64,000 nucleotides of DNA from Gonatopus flavifemur (taxonomy: Eukaryota > Arthropoda > Insecta > Hymenoptera > Dryinidae). A program made the position numbers and the translations under genes. The stretch is from contig JAFFJZ010000043.1 of the NCBI GenBank assembly GCA_018340375.1, positions 1,426,001-1,490,000 of the forward strand, in the 5' to 3' direction. Under the pieces are notes generated by a model that had not been told where the DNA came from, did no database searches, and was given only the letters and a program-made list of their open reading frames with translations. Below are positions 33,429 through 44,241 of this stretch, piece after piece (the stretch's first letter is position 1; each line of letters starts with the position of its first letter).

Positions 33429-33956
33429 AGTGCTATTCATTTCTCATTTCAGAAGATTCTGCATCGATCGGTCTACACAGTAAAAAGAAATTCCGTCATT
33501 GTGTAAAAAAGAAGTACGTGTCAAAATTCAAGTGTTGAATATTTAACTACGTGTTAAAATTCAAGTGTTGAATATTTTACACTTTTGTGTATTCATTGAA
33601 CACACTGACCAAATGCTGTTGGATCGATTCATTTTCAACACATTAAAATGTTATTCGAGTTCAAATTAACACTTTGTGAGTGTCACTTTGGAATCAACAC
33701 ACGTTGAGTGTGAAGAAAAATGGTTAACATTCGCTTGTGTGTTGAATTTGACGAAAAATTTCCTACTGTGTATATCTCATGGACACGAATATTTGGGAAA
33801 TTTCCAATCGACTCGGACCTGTACTTGGTCGAATCCGCAAGTGCATTCTGAAAGATCAGGATTATTGATAATATGACGATGTAATGACATAAAAAATAAT
33901 AATCGGATGTGAAATTTAATTATTCACCAGAGAGATGACAAAAAAAAAATGAAATG

Positions 33957-34025
33957 TCTCCACACAGAATCGAACCCGACCGTTCTTCCGCAAGAAACAT
34001 GTCTTTTGCCGCTAGGCTATGGGGT
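33957..34025 (-). ncRNA. tRNA-like segment, right arm (mirror of 28,447)
   Basis: This is an inverted copy of the left-arm A-box/B-box segment, essentially identical. On transcription the two copies would be complementary within one long hairpin RNA. Confidence 0.45.
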
Positions 34026-35036
34026 CTTGTAATATTTCGATCCACATATTACGTCTATGAAGTAATGCAGCGGAGGAAAGAGACTGATAATGCGTGAAAT
34101 GATGAAATATCAATTTGAATGCTCAAATCTAATTATTCAGTCCATTGAAAATAATTTGCACTCAATCAATTGAATATTCAGTCTTATTATTTTGATGTTG
34201 ATCAACATCTGATAATCGATGTTGATTTGATTATCCTCATTATTGGAATATCATAGTGATCTCTGAAGATTAATTTATCAGGGAAAATTATGGAATTCAC
34301 CGCAGGACATTTATCATAGATCCCCAAACTATCTTAGAATTCTTCAACCATCGATTGATCGACAATTCTAATGAAATTCCTTGAAAAATCATCAAGATTT
34401 AGAATAATGATTAGAAATACGTAACTATTAGAAAATTTTTATACAATACATATAGGAGTTCTTGAAAGCTTCATAATCAGTCATAAGAATAACCAATAAT
34501 CTTATAAAATTTATGAAAAATAAATAATAATTGAAAAATTATTTACTCATATTCGATTTTAATTCAATTAAATGATGCTATGCATCAAATCTATATTTCA
34601 TCGTGATAATTTAATAATCAGTATTGAACTGGCTCTTGATTTGAAAAAAAAACGGAAAAAATATCGAAGGGCCCCGGCCGAGAATTGCCCAGGGTGCCGG
34701 GTAAGTCAATTCGATACTGATTACAATAAAATTGTCGTTTGAAAAAGAAAAAGCGGTGAAACTTTCCGGCAAGTCGACCGCGTGGGCTTTAAATTTTTTC
34801 CGATCTTGCACGGAGTTAGCCGATCGTAAAACATATTGAGAAGACAAAGACCGACGGATAGTTGGTTCTCTCTCGATTGTCCGAGCTGACTCGAAGTGAA
34901 CCGACCGGTTCCGAATCACATGAATACGGGTTTCAATGTGTGCGTACTCCCGGCTGGAATGGTGGGGACGAGAAATGGTCAGATGGAGAGGGTAAATCGA
35001 CTCGGTCGACCAAATGCTGGCATCACTGCTTGACCT

Positions 35037-35637
35037 TCGTCTACGGGACTTTCGCAGGAGGGGGGGGGGGAGAATGAGGTGATACATATTAACCAATAAT
35101 CGATTCCTAACGAAATCACACCATGCTCCCCCTTGCTCTCCCCACGTACTTACAAATACCGTTAACCAAGGGCCTGAGTATTCAATTTCAATCGTACATA
35201 AGCTTACGCATAGGCGTAAGAATATGTATCACGATTCCCTAACAGGATCGAGAATCGACGCATAAACGAGGTAAACGCTCTCCTTCTCTTCACGGCCAAA
35301 GCTAAAAGGAAGTTTGAGATTAATCAACTCAAGGACGACCGCGATTTAGGATTGTTGAAAGCAAGGCGTGGGGAATCAGATTATTCAATTAACATTCAAA
35401 GATATAGATTTATTCTCCTTTGTCCTCCATCGCCATGGACAAGAATCAAAATGGCGAAGTTTAGAAAAATAGGGAAATGTACCTTTGAGCCAGTAATGTG
35501 TGTCGCGAGGATTCCCTGCGAGTTGCTGAGAGGGAACGTAAACAGATGTCCCCAATGCCAAAGAATACTTGATGGCAGTTTAGAAAATGTTCGGTTTTGA
35601 AATTCCATTCCAAAATCAAATAACTACACCAAATGTG
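35037..35637. other. Unassigned sequence between two transposons
   Basis: This is the right flank of the giant fold-back, so it was once contiguous with 27,434. No gene features are seen. It contains a G11-type run (about 35,060), a pyrimidine-rich stretch and a TTTATTC word resembling a reverse polyadenylation signal near 35,410, which could be part of an old LTR. Confidence 0.3.
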
Positions 35638-35953
35638 TATATGGGGCGTTCCACGCCGAATCGGCCGGGTTTTGCCCGACATGTCTCAGATTTGTTTCAA
35701 ATTTTGAGGGTCTGTTTAGGCACCCGAATGATGGAAAAATCTGAAGTTCCAGATTTTTTGATGCATTTTTGCGGATCTTATAACAAGAGGAACATAAATC
35801 TCGATTTTTCTTCATTTTAGAATATCTCAAGACTGAGATGGGATGAAATCCTGAGAAAATTCACTCAAACTCATAATTGAGCGTACCCTGTATAACTTAA
35901 TTGAATGGTTCATTACCTGAGTAGTTGATTCGTGGAATAAAATGTTGTCATAA

Positions 35954-38078
35954 GTGCATCAATGTGTTTGCAGTATCCGTAGCAACAAGGATGTCGTTGA
36001 AAAAGTTGAATTGGCAGAAAAGAAAGTGAAACAACTTTTCCAAGACGTCACTTCCACGGAAGTTTTGACTGGAAACGAGAGAAAATCTCTGGCATACGAT
36101 GAAATCATCTCAAGCCTCAAACAAAAATACCATGCTGAAGATACATCACGATGAAGTTGGATGAACTCAATTGTTAAATAATATCAATTCAATGATTTTG
36201 ATCCTGCATATTTTGTTATGTATTATTTTTGTTCTTCAAATTCATCGAAATCAAATTTCTTGCAAAATATGACCATAGCAGGGCAATGCATTGATACTTC
36301 CTCATACTTTCAGAAATGATAAATTCCGCATCTTAACTGCTCCGCCCTCATCCATAAAGGTCATTGATATCACAAAAGAATTCAATTGTTCGAAACATAA
36401 TGCCAATCTTGCGAAACAGTTGCGAGCTGGGAAAGGCGTTTCATCTTTGCCTAACGCCAAAGAAGAACGAAATTTGTCAGGTGAGATTATCAATTTAGTA
36501 CAAGAGTTTTATCGAGATATCGAGAACTCTAGAGAACTACCTGGTATCAAGGATCACGTGATTGTTAAGGATGGGGATGGTTCTAAAGGAAGAATTCCGG
36601 AGAGACTGGTGTACTGTAATCTTGAAGAATTGTATCAATCCTTCAATTTGAAACATCCAAATCTAGAACTTGAACTCTAAGAGTTGAACGCATACCGTTT
36701 GTGTGTGCGTTATCCATCAAAATGTGAAACTTATGATTGAAGGTTGGTAGATGTGATGCAATCATAGGCGTAACATAATTGTTTTTTTTTTCATTGATTC
36801 TCCAGCTATCATTGATAATGTTGGTGGACTATAGACACTAGTTTTTTGTAGGTTCCCATTTAGAAAAGGATGGGGGCCGAATCAACGAAAAGACAAATCA
36901 ACGAAACCATTGGTTGAAAAGGAAGAGATGTATAATGTAGGATGTCTCATTTTTTCCAACTAACGGTTTCGTTGATTTGGTTTTTCGTTGATTCGGCCCC
37001 CATCCTTGGAAAAATTAACTGAATGTTGAGAAATTTCTATGACCGGAAGAAGTTCATACAAAAAACTACTGCAACATTTAGTTTGTGCGAGTGCGAGCAG
37101 TCAATGTTATGAAGGTCTGTGTAAGTCATGCCCTGTTAAAAAAATTCTAGAAGGAAAATTGATCAAGGCATTCAATAGTGACGCAGTCGGAAGCATCACC
37201 TACAAACAATGAGTATCCACAGACAGGTAGTGATTGCGATTTTATTGAGCACATGATGATACACATTACATTGACTACATTGGGTGGACATTTTTCTGAA
37301 TTATTCTTGGTGAATTTTTTTTTTTTTCATGAGGTGTTCTCTGAAAACTTTGAACGACAACGTAGAGGAATTCATTCCATCATTCATGGAAAAATTGACA
37401 AAGTTATTATATCACGATTTCATTGCCACACAGCAGTCTCAATATTATCAAACTGTCAAGGAAAATTTACCAGTTGGAGATTTCGTCGTGACTCGATTCC
37501 GCGGAAAATTACGCATTCGTTGTTCAAGGAGCTGTTCAAGGATTTCACTGGAACAACAATCAAGCAACTGTTCACCCATTTGTCGTTTATTACAGGAATC
37601 AAATTACGAATGGAATTGATCATCTATCCCATGTTGGCATATCAGATTGTTCAAATCTCGACACAATTGCGGTGTACATGTTTCAGAAAAAAGTGATCAA
37701 TTTTCTTAAAGGAAAATTTCTAGTCGTTAACACGATCGAATATTTCACTGACGGGGCACCGCAACAGTACAAAAACAGGAAAAATTTCGATAACATGGCA
37801 TCTCATCTGAACGATCATGAGGTAGCTGCTGAGTGGGATTTTTTGCCACGGCACATGGTGAAGGAGCCTGTGATGGGGTTGGAGGAACCTTGAAGAGAAT
37901 GGCCAGGAGATTTTACTCACAGAGCGGCACAGAAAACGAAATTTCAACAGCTGAGAAATTGTTTGCATGGGCTTCTGTGAATTTGAAAAATTACAATGTA
38001 TTTTATTGTTCAATCGCGGATTATAATGCCGCAGCTGAGTTTCTCAAATCAAGACATGAGAGGAGTAAAGAGCACTGA
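35954..38078 (+). pseudogene. Transposase-like protein of family member 3, multiply broken
   Basis: Open pieces in order match the gene at 7430. First comes an N-terminal helical piece ending LKQKYHAED (to 36,154). After a gap of about 160 bp ending in CTTTCAG, which looks like an intron, come LTAPPSSIKVIDI through LYQSFNLKHPN (to 36,680). A MITE at 36,868 interrupts it. Then VEEFIPSFMEKLT and DFVVT, and after a shift DSAENYAFVVQGAVQGFHW (37,495), YFTDGAPQQYKNRKNF, AEWDFL, and after another shift in a T-run HGEGACDGVGGTLKRM (37,85x) with a C-terminal tail to 38,078. All three acidic positions are visible. HGKG is HGEG here. At least four frame breaks make it inactive. Confidence 0.82.
36868..37005. 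mobile_element. 138-bp palindromic MITE
   Basis: Arms of about 53 bp start GGATGGGGGCCGAATCAACG and end with its complement, around a short asymmetric centre (GAGATGTATAATGTAGG). Each arm also repeats a CAACGAAA word internally. It is inserted in the member-3 transposase. A shortened relative lies at 2,653-2,742. Confidence 0.85.
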
Positions 38079-38695
38079 AAGGTACTCTTTCGATCCACTC
38101 TATATCCACAACCGATGAAGCAACACCCCAGATCAAGAAGTATTCGTCCAGCTCAACCGCAAAAATAGCTAAATTGTGATCAATTAAATTTTTTTCATTT
38201 ATATTTGTCACGTAAATTCAAAGATTTTATGAAATCGAATGACTTATTTTGAAAATAAAATATAATTTGTTGACATGGAATGTAACACTTTTCCTATATC
38301 CCGATGAATGAATGATAGATCAGAACATATGGTTCCACGCGCATCGCTCTACAAAAACATTCATAATTTTCACAATTTTTGAGTCCCCCGAAAAATTGAG
38401 AAACGAAAATTCGCGGGAAACTGGAGGCTATTGTGATGATTCTTTCAGATTTTTGAAAAATGGACTGTCCTCAAAAAATCAATTCAAAGAAGGACAAATC
38501 CTTTTTCATCATTAATTTCTGACAAAAATATTTCCCAAAACATTATTTTCGAAAGTACGCTCAATCATGAGTTTGAGTGAATTTTCTCAGAATTTTACCC
38601 CATCACAGTCTTGAGATATTCCAAAATGAAAAAAAATCAAGATTTATGTTCCTCTTGCTATAAAATCCGCAAAAATGCATTGAAAAATCTGGAAC

Positions 38696-40079
38696 TGTAA
38701 CGTTCCAATCCCAACTTGAATACGGGTTGACGGTTCCAACCGATCCTAGCAAAAAAATGGCCTCGTTAGTTCCCCGTGCCTCTAGCTTGCCGGATTTAAG
38801 GTTCAGGAGTGGGGAAACGCGTGTTACAGATCATTAAAGAAATGAAATGAACGATTAAATAGAAACGTCGTAATTTATCAAAGTAAATGTGAATGGTTCA
38901 ATAACAATGAACAAAATCATTGTTTAAATGCGTTATGTATAAAGCTCAAGTTAAACTGACGCGCGCGGGTCGAATCTATGGCAGATTTACAAACCCTAAA
39001 GGTCTATAGTAGTGTTACAGAACAACGTTTCCAACTTCTACAGCCTCTTAGTAAGAGGTTCCTTTAGGACACCCGATCAGAACTCACGCGGGGCTCACTG
39101 CCTCCCTCTGACGAAGCAAGAGAACTTCTGACTCCTCCAATAAAACAGATACTATGAGCGATCTGTATGACACAAAATGAATACTTTGCTGAAAGTATCA
39201 AGATCTCACGAAATTAACTTTTTTTCCAATGGGTCTAGCATTGGATCCAACGGAAACTATGATCGAACGTCCTCTGAGGAATGATTTCACCAAATGACTG
39301 ACTCTCTACAGTGTTAACCTTCAAGTGGCTTTTAATTGGTCTAGCTTTAAGAGCTATCAAGACCAGCAAATCAATGTAAAGCAAGGGTGCGTGACGAGTT
39401 CCACCCAAAAGAAAAATAGAGGTTTGCTGAACCCTGATCTCGACCACCTTCCCTATGCTATCCTAACAGGATGAGCAGGTTCGCCCACGCTCAATCCTGA
39501 ATGCGTACATTTAGAGATCGAGGTTTGCCCACTGGTCTGAAAGGAGCCGTGAGAGAGCGGCTATTTTTGAGTGAAGCCGTTACAACGACTGATTGTTCTG
39601 CCCCGCAGAGTAAAACACACAGTCACTGTGTATTTATTCTCGGATCCTCTAGAAGTATAGGCAAGCCTACAAGTCTTCGGGTACTCACAATCAAGTGATG
39701 TCCTTCAGGATCGAAGAAGGTAATGAGACCTCGCCCGGGCACCCCTATCTATAGCCGGCAAAGTTTAGTTTAGACGACAGGAGCGACATGAAACACGATT
39801 TGCCCTACCGGCAATGGTATGTACCACGATATACGTTGGTACTACTGCCGCTCTCTCAACAGTTGCGGGTGATAATGCCAGCCCACGCGATCCAAACTTT
39901 CTTTGCAAGTAGTAAGTGGAAGTCAGCCACCAACCGCGCGCTATTGAACTACGTTTCGCACGGACCGTCGGATGGGGCCACAATGCCCTTCGTCACGCGA
40001 ACCATGCTACTTTATCGATTTCTTCATCGATGTTTTGTTTATCTGTCATCTGGACAGATTAAATTAGTGACTCGTCACA
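38696..40079 (-). mobile_element. 3' LTR of a Ty3/Gypsy retrotransposon
   Basis: Read on the minus strand, the LTR begins TGTGACGAG next to a polypurine tract (the complement of CACCCCCTTTCC at 40,080-40,091) and ends CGTTACA. The TG/CA termini are inside imperfect TGTRACG repeats. A minus-strand AATAAA-type signal lies near 39,633. The low-coordinate border is fixed because it interrupts the inverted repeat of transposon member 3. No 5' LTR is present in the window. Confidence 0.75.
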
Positions 40080-40615
40080 CACCCCCTTTCCTTATAGAGA
40101 AAAATAAAGCGCCGTAAGCGTGTTATTTTTCCCTATGCTCCTCTTACTTGCTATCGGGACGCTAGCGCTGTGAGTGGGTTTACAAAATGTAACTTGAAAT
40201 CATCTGTGGGAATGGATTTTTTTTTCTTCCCTCTTATAATTCTAAATTTAAGAAAAATACAACATCTGGTGCATTAATATTACGGGTTTCCACCCTAGAA
40301 ACTCTTGTTACAAAAGTCTCTTTGAACTCCTTGTCCCTGACAAGTGGTTATAAGAATACAAAAATAGTTCTATCAATACAAATAGGATAACCCTGGGGAC
40401 GTGTGGTCTGTACAAAAAAACATGTCACATCACATTTTATTCTTTGGCTTCGTTTATTAATACTGAGTTTACTGGAGGCCTCGTTTGGGAAGTCCTCTTT
40501 GGTTCCATTCGATGTTTGGTTATGTTCCTTTATCCATAATTCACCCTTGCCTCCCGATACGCGCCATAACCATCCAAAGCCATCCTGAGCTACGGCCCCC
40601 ACGCGTCCGGTACTA
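40080..40615 (-). other. Gypsy 3' untranslated segment between the LTR and the last ORF
   Basis: It starts with the polypurine tract (minus strand) at 40,080-40,091 and contains no recognisable protein. A T-rich block near 40,218 is the complement of a second A/G-rich tract. Confidence 0.45.
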
Positions 40616-41321
40616 TCACGGATCCTGTCCAGATTTAGTTCGGACATGAACGGAAGTCGACGAACACCTCCCTGCTTCCCCCATTGTGCTGGGAATGATT
40701 ACCGGATCCTTCTCCGGCGAGAACTTTCCCTTTGGCGTGGCGGGACTCAAGTTAGTCTTCAACAGACTAGTTCGCTGATCGTAAATCAATTTTTCCATCT
40801 GCCTAGCTTGCATGGCGCAGGAAGTCGTAACTTGAGTCCGTCCGTCAGCAGGATTATCTCCAATAGTACCCTTGACGCAGGCTACTTTCAACTCAGTAGA
40901 AGATTCACGATCTTGATCTCGTCGTGGAACTTACAAGCTCAATGGAGAGGTTAACTCTTTCGTTGCTGACCACTCGTAGAATCTTTTTATCGGATACTGC
41001 CGTCTTGACTTGAAGTTGATCAAAGCCGGGCTTGCACGAATCATAGGGCTCGGCCCGAGTTGTAGGTCGGCCCTGGCTCACCGTTGACCAAGTTAGTGTG
41101 TCAACCCTTGATTCCGCCGGAGTTGGCCTGGAGATGAGCTCATTCACCAGAAAGTCGCCGCGTGACTTCGGTTGGAAAGGCTTTGAGACCGGTACCTTCA
41201 TTCGGGGCTTGGGAAACAGAACAATAGGATCAGCATTCGCGCAGATCCTCTTCAGGTGTTCCTTGACCGTCTCTTTCGTAGCGGGGGTAGAGGTTGAAGT
41301 CGACGCACTTGGATTATCCAT
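40616..41321 (-). pseudogene. Extra ORF downstream of Gypsy pol
   Basis: Minus-strand ORF 41,321-40,905 begins MDNPSASTSTSTPATKETVK, a Ser/Thr/Pro-rich start, and has a basic Pro-rich middle (FPKPRMKVPVSKPFQPKSR). A second frame (40,891-40,616) continues with KVACVKGTIGDNPADGRT and can be joined only by a frame change. I see no signal peptide, membrane segment or envelope-type cleavage site, and no zinc knuckle. It is not recognised. It may be a family-specific third ORF or a displaced gag-like piece. Being open for about 138 codons next to pol, in the element's own orientation, is its main support. Confidence 0.45.
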
Positions 41322-41375
41322 AATTATAGACTACGCATATAAAAAAAACTTGTTCACTGCGAAGTGGTAATATCA

Positions 41376-44241
41376 TCAATTCAGCAACCTTGTTAACACT
41401 TCTGAATCAGGATGCGAGGAGGTATCGAGTTTCCAATTCTCAACATGAACACGGTTAAATTTCCCGTCCTTTTCTAAATTGAACACATTATCACCCAAAA
41501 TTTCCACTATCCGGCGCCCAACGGAATATTTCGGAGCTAATTTCGCAGAGAATGCTTCAACTGCTGACGACGAGTAATGCTCCCTTTTACAAACAAAATC
41601 CCCTATTCTGGGTTTCCATGAACCTTTGTTCCTATTGTAATGCAAACTCTGTTTTGAGAATGCTTTTGCCAAGTTAACCCTGACTTATTCAAACGAATCG
41701 CGCAGGATCTTTGATCGTTCTCCGTGATCGGTCGTGAGGGTCGATCCTAGCTTTTCCCATTCAGAGCGTAGCATCTTTGGCGGAAAAATCTCTCTCCCGT
41801 AAGTGAGATAAGCGGGTGTGAATTGCGTGGAGTCATGCTTTGCAGTATTTATCACGAAGGTTGGTTCCGGAATATACTTATCCCACGAGCGTTGAGTTTT
41901 TTCAATGAACTGTGCAACCATTGTCCCAATGACTTTATTCATACGTTCCACTGGATTACATTGGGGCGAATAGGTTGGGGTCCGCTGATGCGCTACGCTG
42001 TATTGGGCCAATGAATCGGTGAAGTCTTTACTAATGAACTGACTACCATTGTCAGTAATGACCGTACGTTGGCAACCGAATCGTAACATAATACGTTCCT
42101 TCAATGCTTTGACTACGGCCGGAGCCTTCGTGCGCCTTAAAGGTTGAATTTCGGTCCACTTTGTGAACTTGTCCTGTATCACTAATAAATAACAATGTCC
42201 GTTGGACGATCTAGGCTTAGGTCCGATGATGTCAACGGAGACTATTTCCCACGGTTGGGTTGCGTTTGATGTTCCCATTACTCCTGAAATGGGTTGTTGG
42301 GACTGTTTAAGTTGTTGACGATTTTTACAGGATCCGATATCGCGGGCTATGTCTTTAGACATGCGTGGCCAAAAGTAAGTTCTAGCTATCCTGGACGTGC
42401 TTTTGGAAATGCCAAAGTGTCCGGCTGTCGGATAATCGTGATTCTTCTGCATAACTTGGAATCTCAACGAGTCCGGTACACATAACTTCCATACGTTTAA
42501 CCTTTCGTCGTAATTCAGACTATGGTGTATATGTCGATGAAGTTTTTCGTCACGAATAGAATATTCGGGGAATCTTTCGGGGTCCTCTTTTTCTCTATCC
42601 AGAGTTCTTTGATACCAAGAGTCTTCCGGTTTAAGACTAGCCACGATAATCGTCTCTTCTAACGTTTGCTCGGGATCTTCAGTAGAATTATCAGGGACTA
42701 GATTACGCGACAATGCGTCTGCTACTTCATTCAAACTTCCTTTGTGGAGAAGGATTTCGAAATTAAATTGTTGTAAATAACTGCTCCAACGAGCTATCCT
42801 TCCGGCGGGACTATCCAATGAAGCGGACCATTTCAAAGATTGATGATCCGGGATAACTTCAAATTTGTAACCTTCTAAATAAGGCCTCATCTTCTGAATC
42901 CCCCAAACAACAGCTAGACATTCCTTGTGAGTAACCGAGTGATTGATTTCGTTTTCGTTGTGGGTCCTACTCACGTAAGCAATGACTTTTTCTCCTTTTC
43001 TAGACGACTGGGTAATGACTGCACCTACACCAAAATGGCTCGGGTCTGTCTGAAGGGTGAATTCATGAGAAAAATCGGGAGGAGCTCACACGGGAGAAGA
43101 CGTCAAACAATTTCTTAACGAATCAAAAGCTGTCTGTTCGACATTGGTCCATTGCCATTTGCCGCGCTTCTTTAGCAAAGAAGTCAATGGTTTCGTCAAT
43201 TCGGAGCAGTTAGGGATGAATCTGTGACACCAAAATATCATGTCTATAAATTAACGAACCTCTTCAATATTCGTGGGAGCTTCAATTTGGCTGATTGCCT
43301 CAACTTTTTCGGGATCTGTTCGAATACCCTCATTATCTATCACGTGTCCTGAATAAACTATTTGCTTTTGCAAAAATCGACTCTTTCCAATATCGATTCC
43401 TAGATTTGCTTCCTTGAAGCGTCTGAAGACTTCCAATAATACACCGATGTGTTGTTCCAGTGTTTCTCCGATCACTACAATATCGTCTGAATATACTTCC
43501 ACGAACGGCTGAAGCTCGGGAGTAATTAGACTATTCGCCATTCTTTGGAAGGTGGCAGATGCCGAGTGCAATCCGAAAGGCATGACTTCAAATCGGAACA
43601 GACCACGACGTGGTATAATGGAGGCGGTAATTGGTTTACTATCTTCGGAGAGAGGGATTCGCCAATAACCGTTCTTCAAATCGATCATGGAAATATATTT
43701 TGCGTCCCTTAACTTATTGAGGGTATCCTTTATGTGAGGAAGCGGGTGAGCGTCTTTGTCTGATCCCTTGTTAACTTTCCTGAAGTCAATGCAGAAACGA
43801 TACGACTGATTTCTCTTCTCAACAAGCACAATGGGGGAACTCCAAGGGTTATTGGATGGCTCAATAACGTTAGCTCTGATCATTTTATCGACCCATCCGT
43901 CAATTACCGCTTGCATGGCGGGATTGCGGGGATGATATCTTGACTTTATCGGCTCGGTGCCGGGGATAATTTTAATTCTATGCTCGGTAAGAGCGGTAGG
44001 TCCGTGCATTCTACGGAATTGTTCTAACTCATCCTCAATGAGCTCATGAGCTTCTGATTCGCTCAGGGTTTCGTGTAAGGAGTTGACCGTGTATCCGTTA
44101 CGTGGGTTTCCCCAATCAACTTCGGAATCTAGGAGGGACAAATTGTCTACCCCAAATAAAATTTGATCTTGATAATGATCAAGTACACTATAAGACAAAG
44201 GGACGATATGTTCCTTTATCTTGGTCAGTATGTATTGGAGT
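41376..44241 (-). pseudogene. Ty3/Gypsy pol: RT, RNase H, integrase, with three in-frame stops
   Basis: One minus-strand frame spans the whole stretch, broken only by TAA at 43,251-43,253, TGA at 43,086-43,088 and TAA at 41,685-41,687. Reverse transcriptase shows RFCIDFRKVN, ISMIDLKNGYWRI, MPFGLHSASATFQRM and YSDDIVV, the YxDD box. RNase H follows (QTDPSHFGVGAV, THKECLAVVWG, IPDHQSLKW). Integrase has AGHFGISK and SCKNRQQLK (second zinc Cys replaced by Arg), the catalytic Asp blocks VDIIGP and TDNGSQF, and the Glu block NPVERMNKVI. A C-terminal region with RIGDFVCKRE follows. Gag and protease would lie beyond 44,241, where another transposon begins, and are missing. The enzyme set would copy and integrate element RNA in cells; this copy is inactive. 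Confidence 0.93.

Larger units (their letters stand above)
27443..35028. mobile_element. Giant fold-back element, 2-kb arms, duplication CTTGACCT
   Basis: The ends are CAGTGATGCCAGC and its complement. A perfect 8-bp duplication CTTGACCT lies at 27,435-27,442 and 35,029-35,036. The left arm (27,443-29,475) and right arm (33,002-35,028) are inverted copies about 98-99 percent identical by eye. The loop (29,476-29,702) holds a separate hAT insertion. The CAGTG terminus and 8-bp duplication place it with hAT-mobilised elements. The arms carry no protein gene; each has a tRNA-like segment and about 140-bp tandem repeats. Confidence 0.93.
35642..38695 (+). mobile_element. Transposon family member 3, TGGGGCGTTCC end, right end cut by an LTR
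   Basis: The left end TGGGGCGTTCCACGCCGAA follows TATA (35,638-35,641), as in member 1. The left arm (35,642-35,889) is inverted at 38,554-38,695. The right arm stops at CTGGAAC, where the LTR beginning TGTAACG starts, so the last 110 bp or so of the terminal repeat are missing. A degenerate family transposase lies between, interrupted by a 138-bp palindromic MITE. Confidence 0.85.

Noticed and set aside
40616..41321. Retroviral envelope gene
   Set aside because: No signal peptide, transmembrane segment or cleavage motif is visible in either frame.
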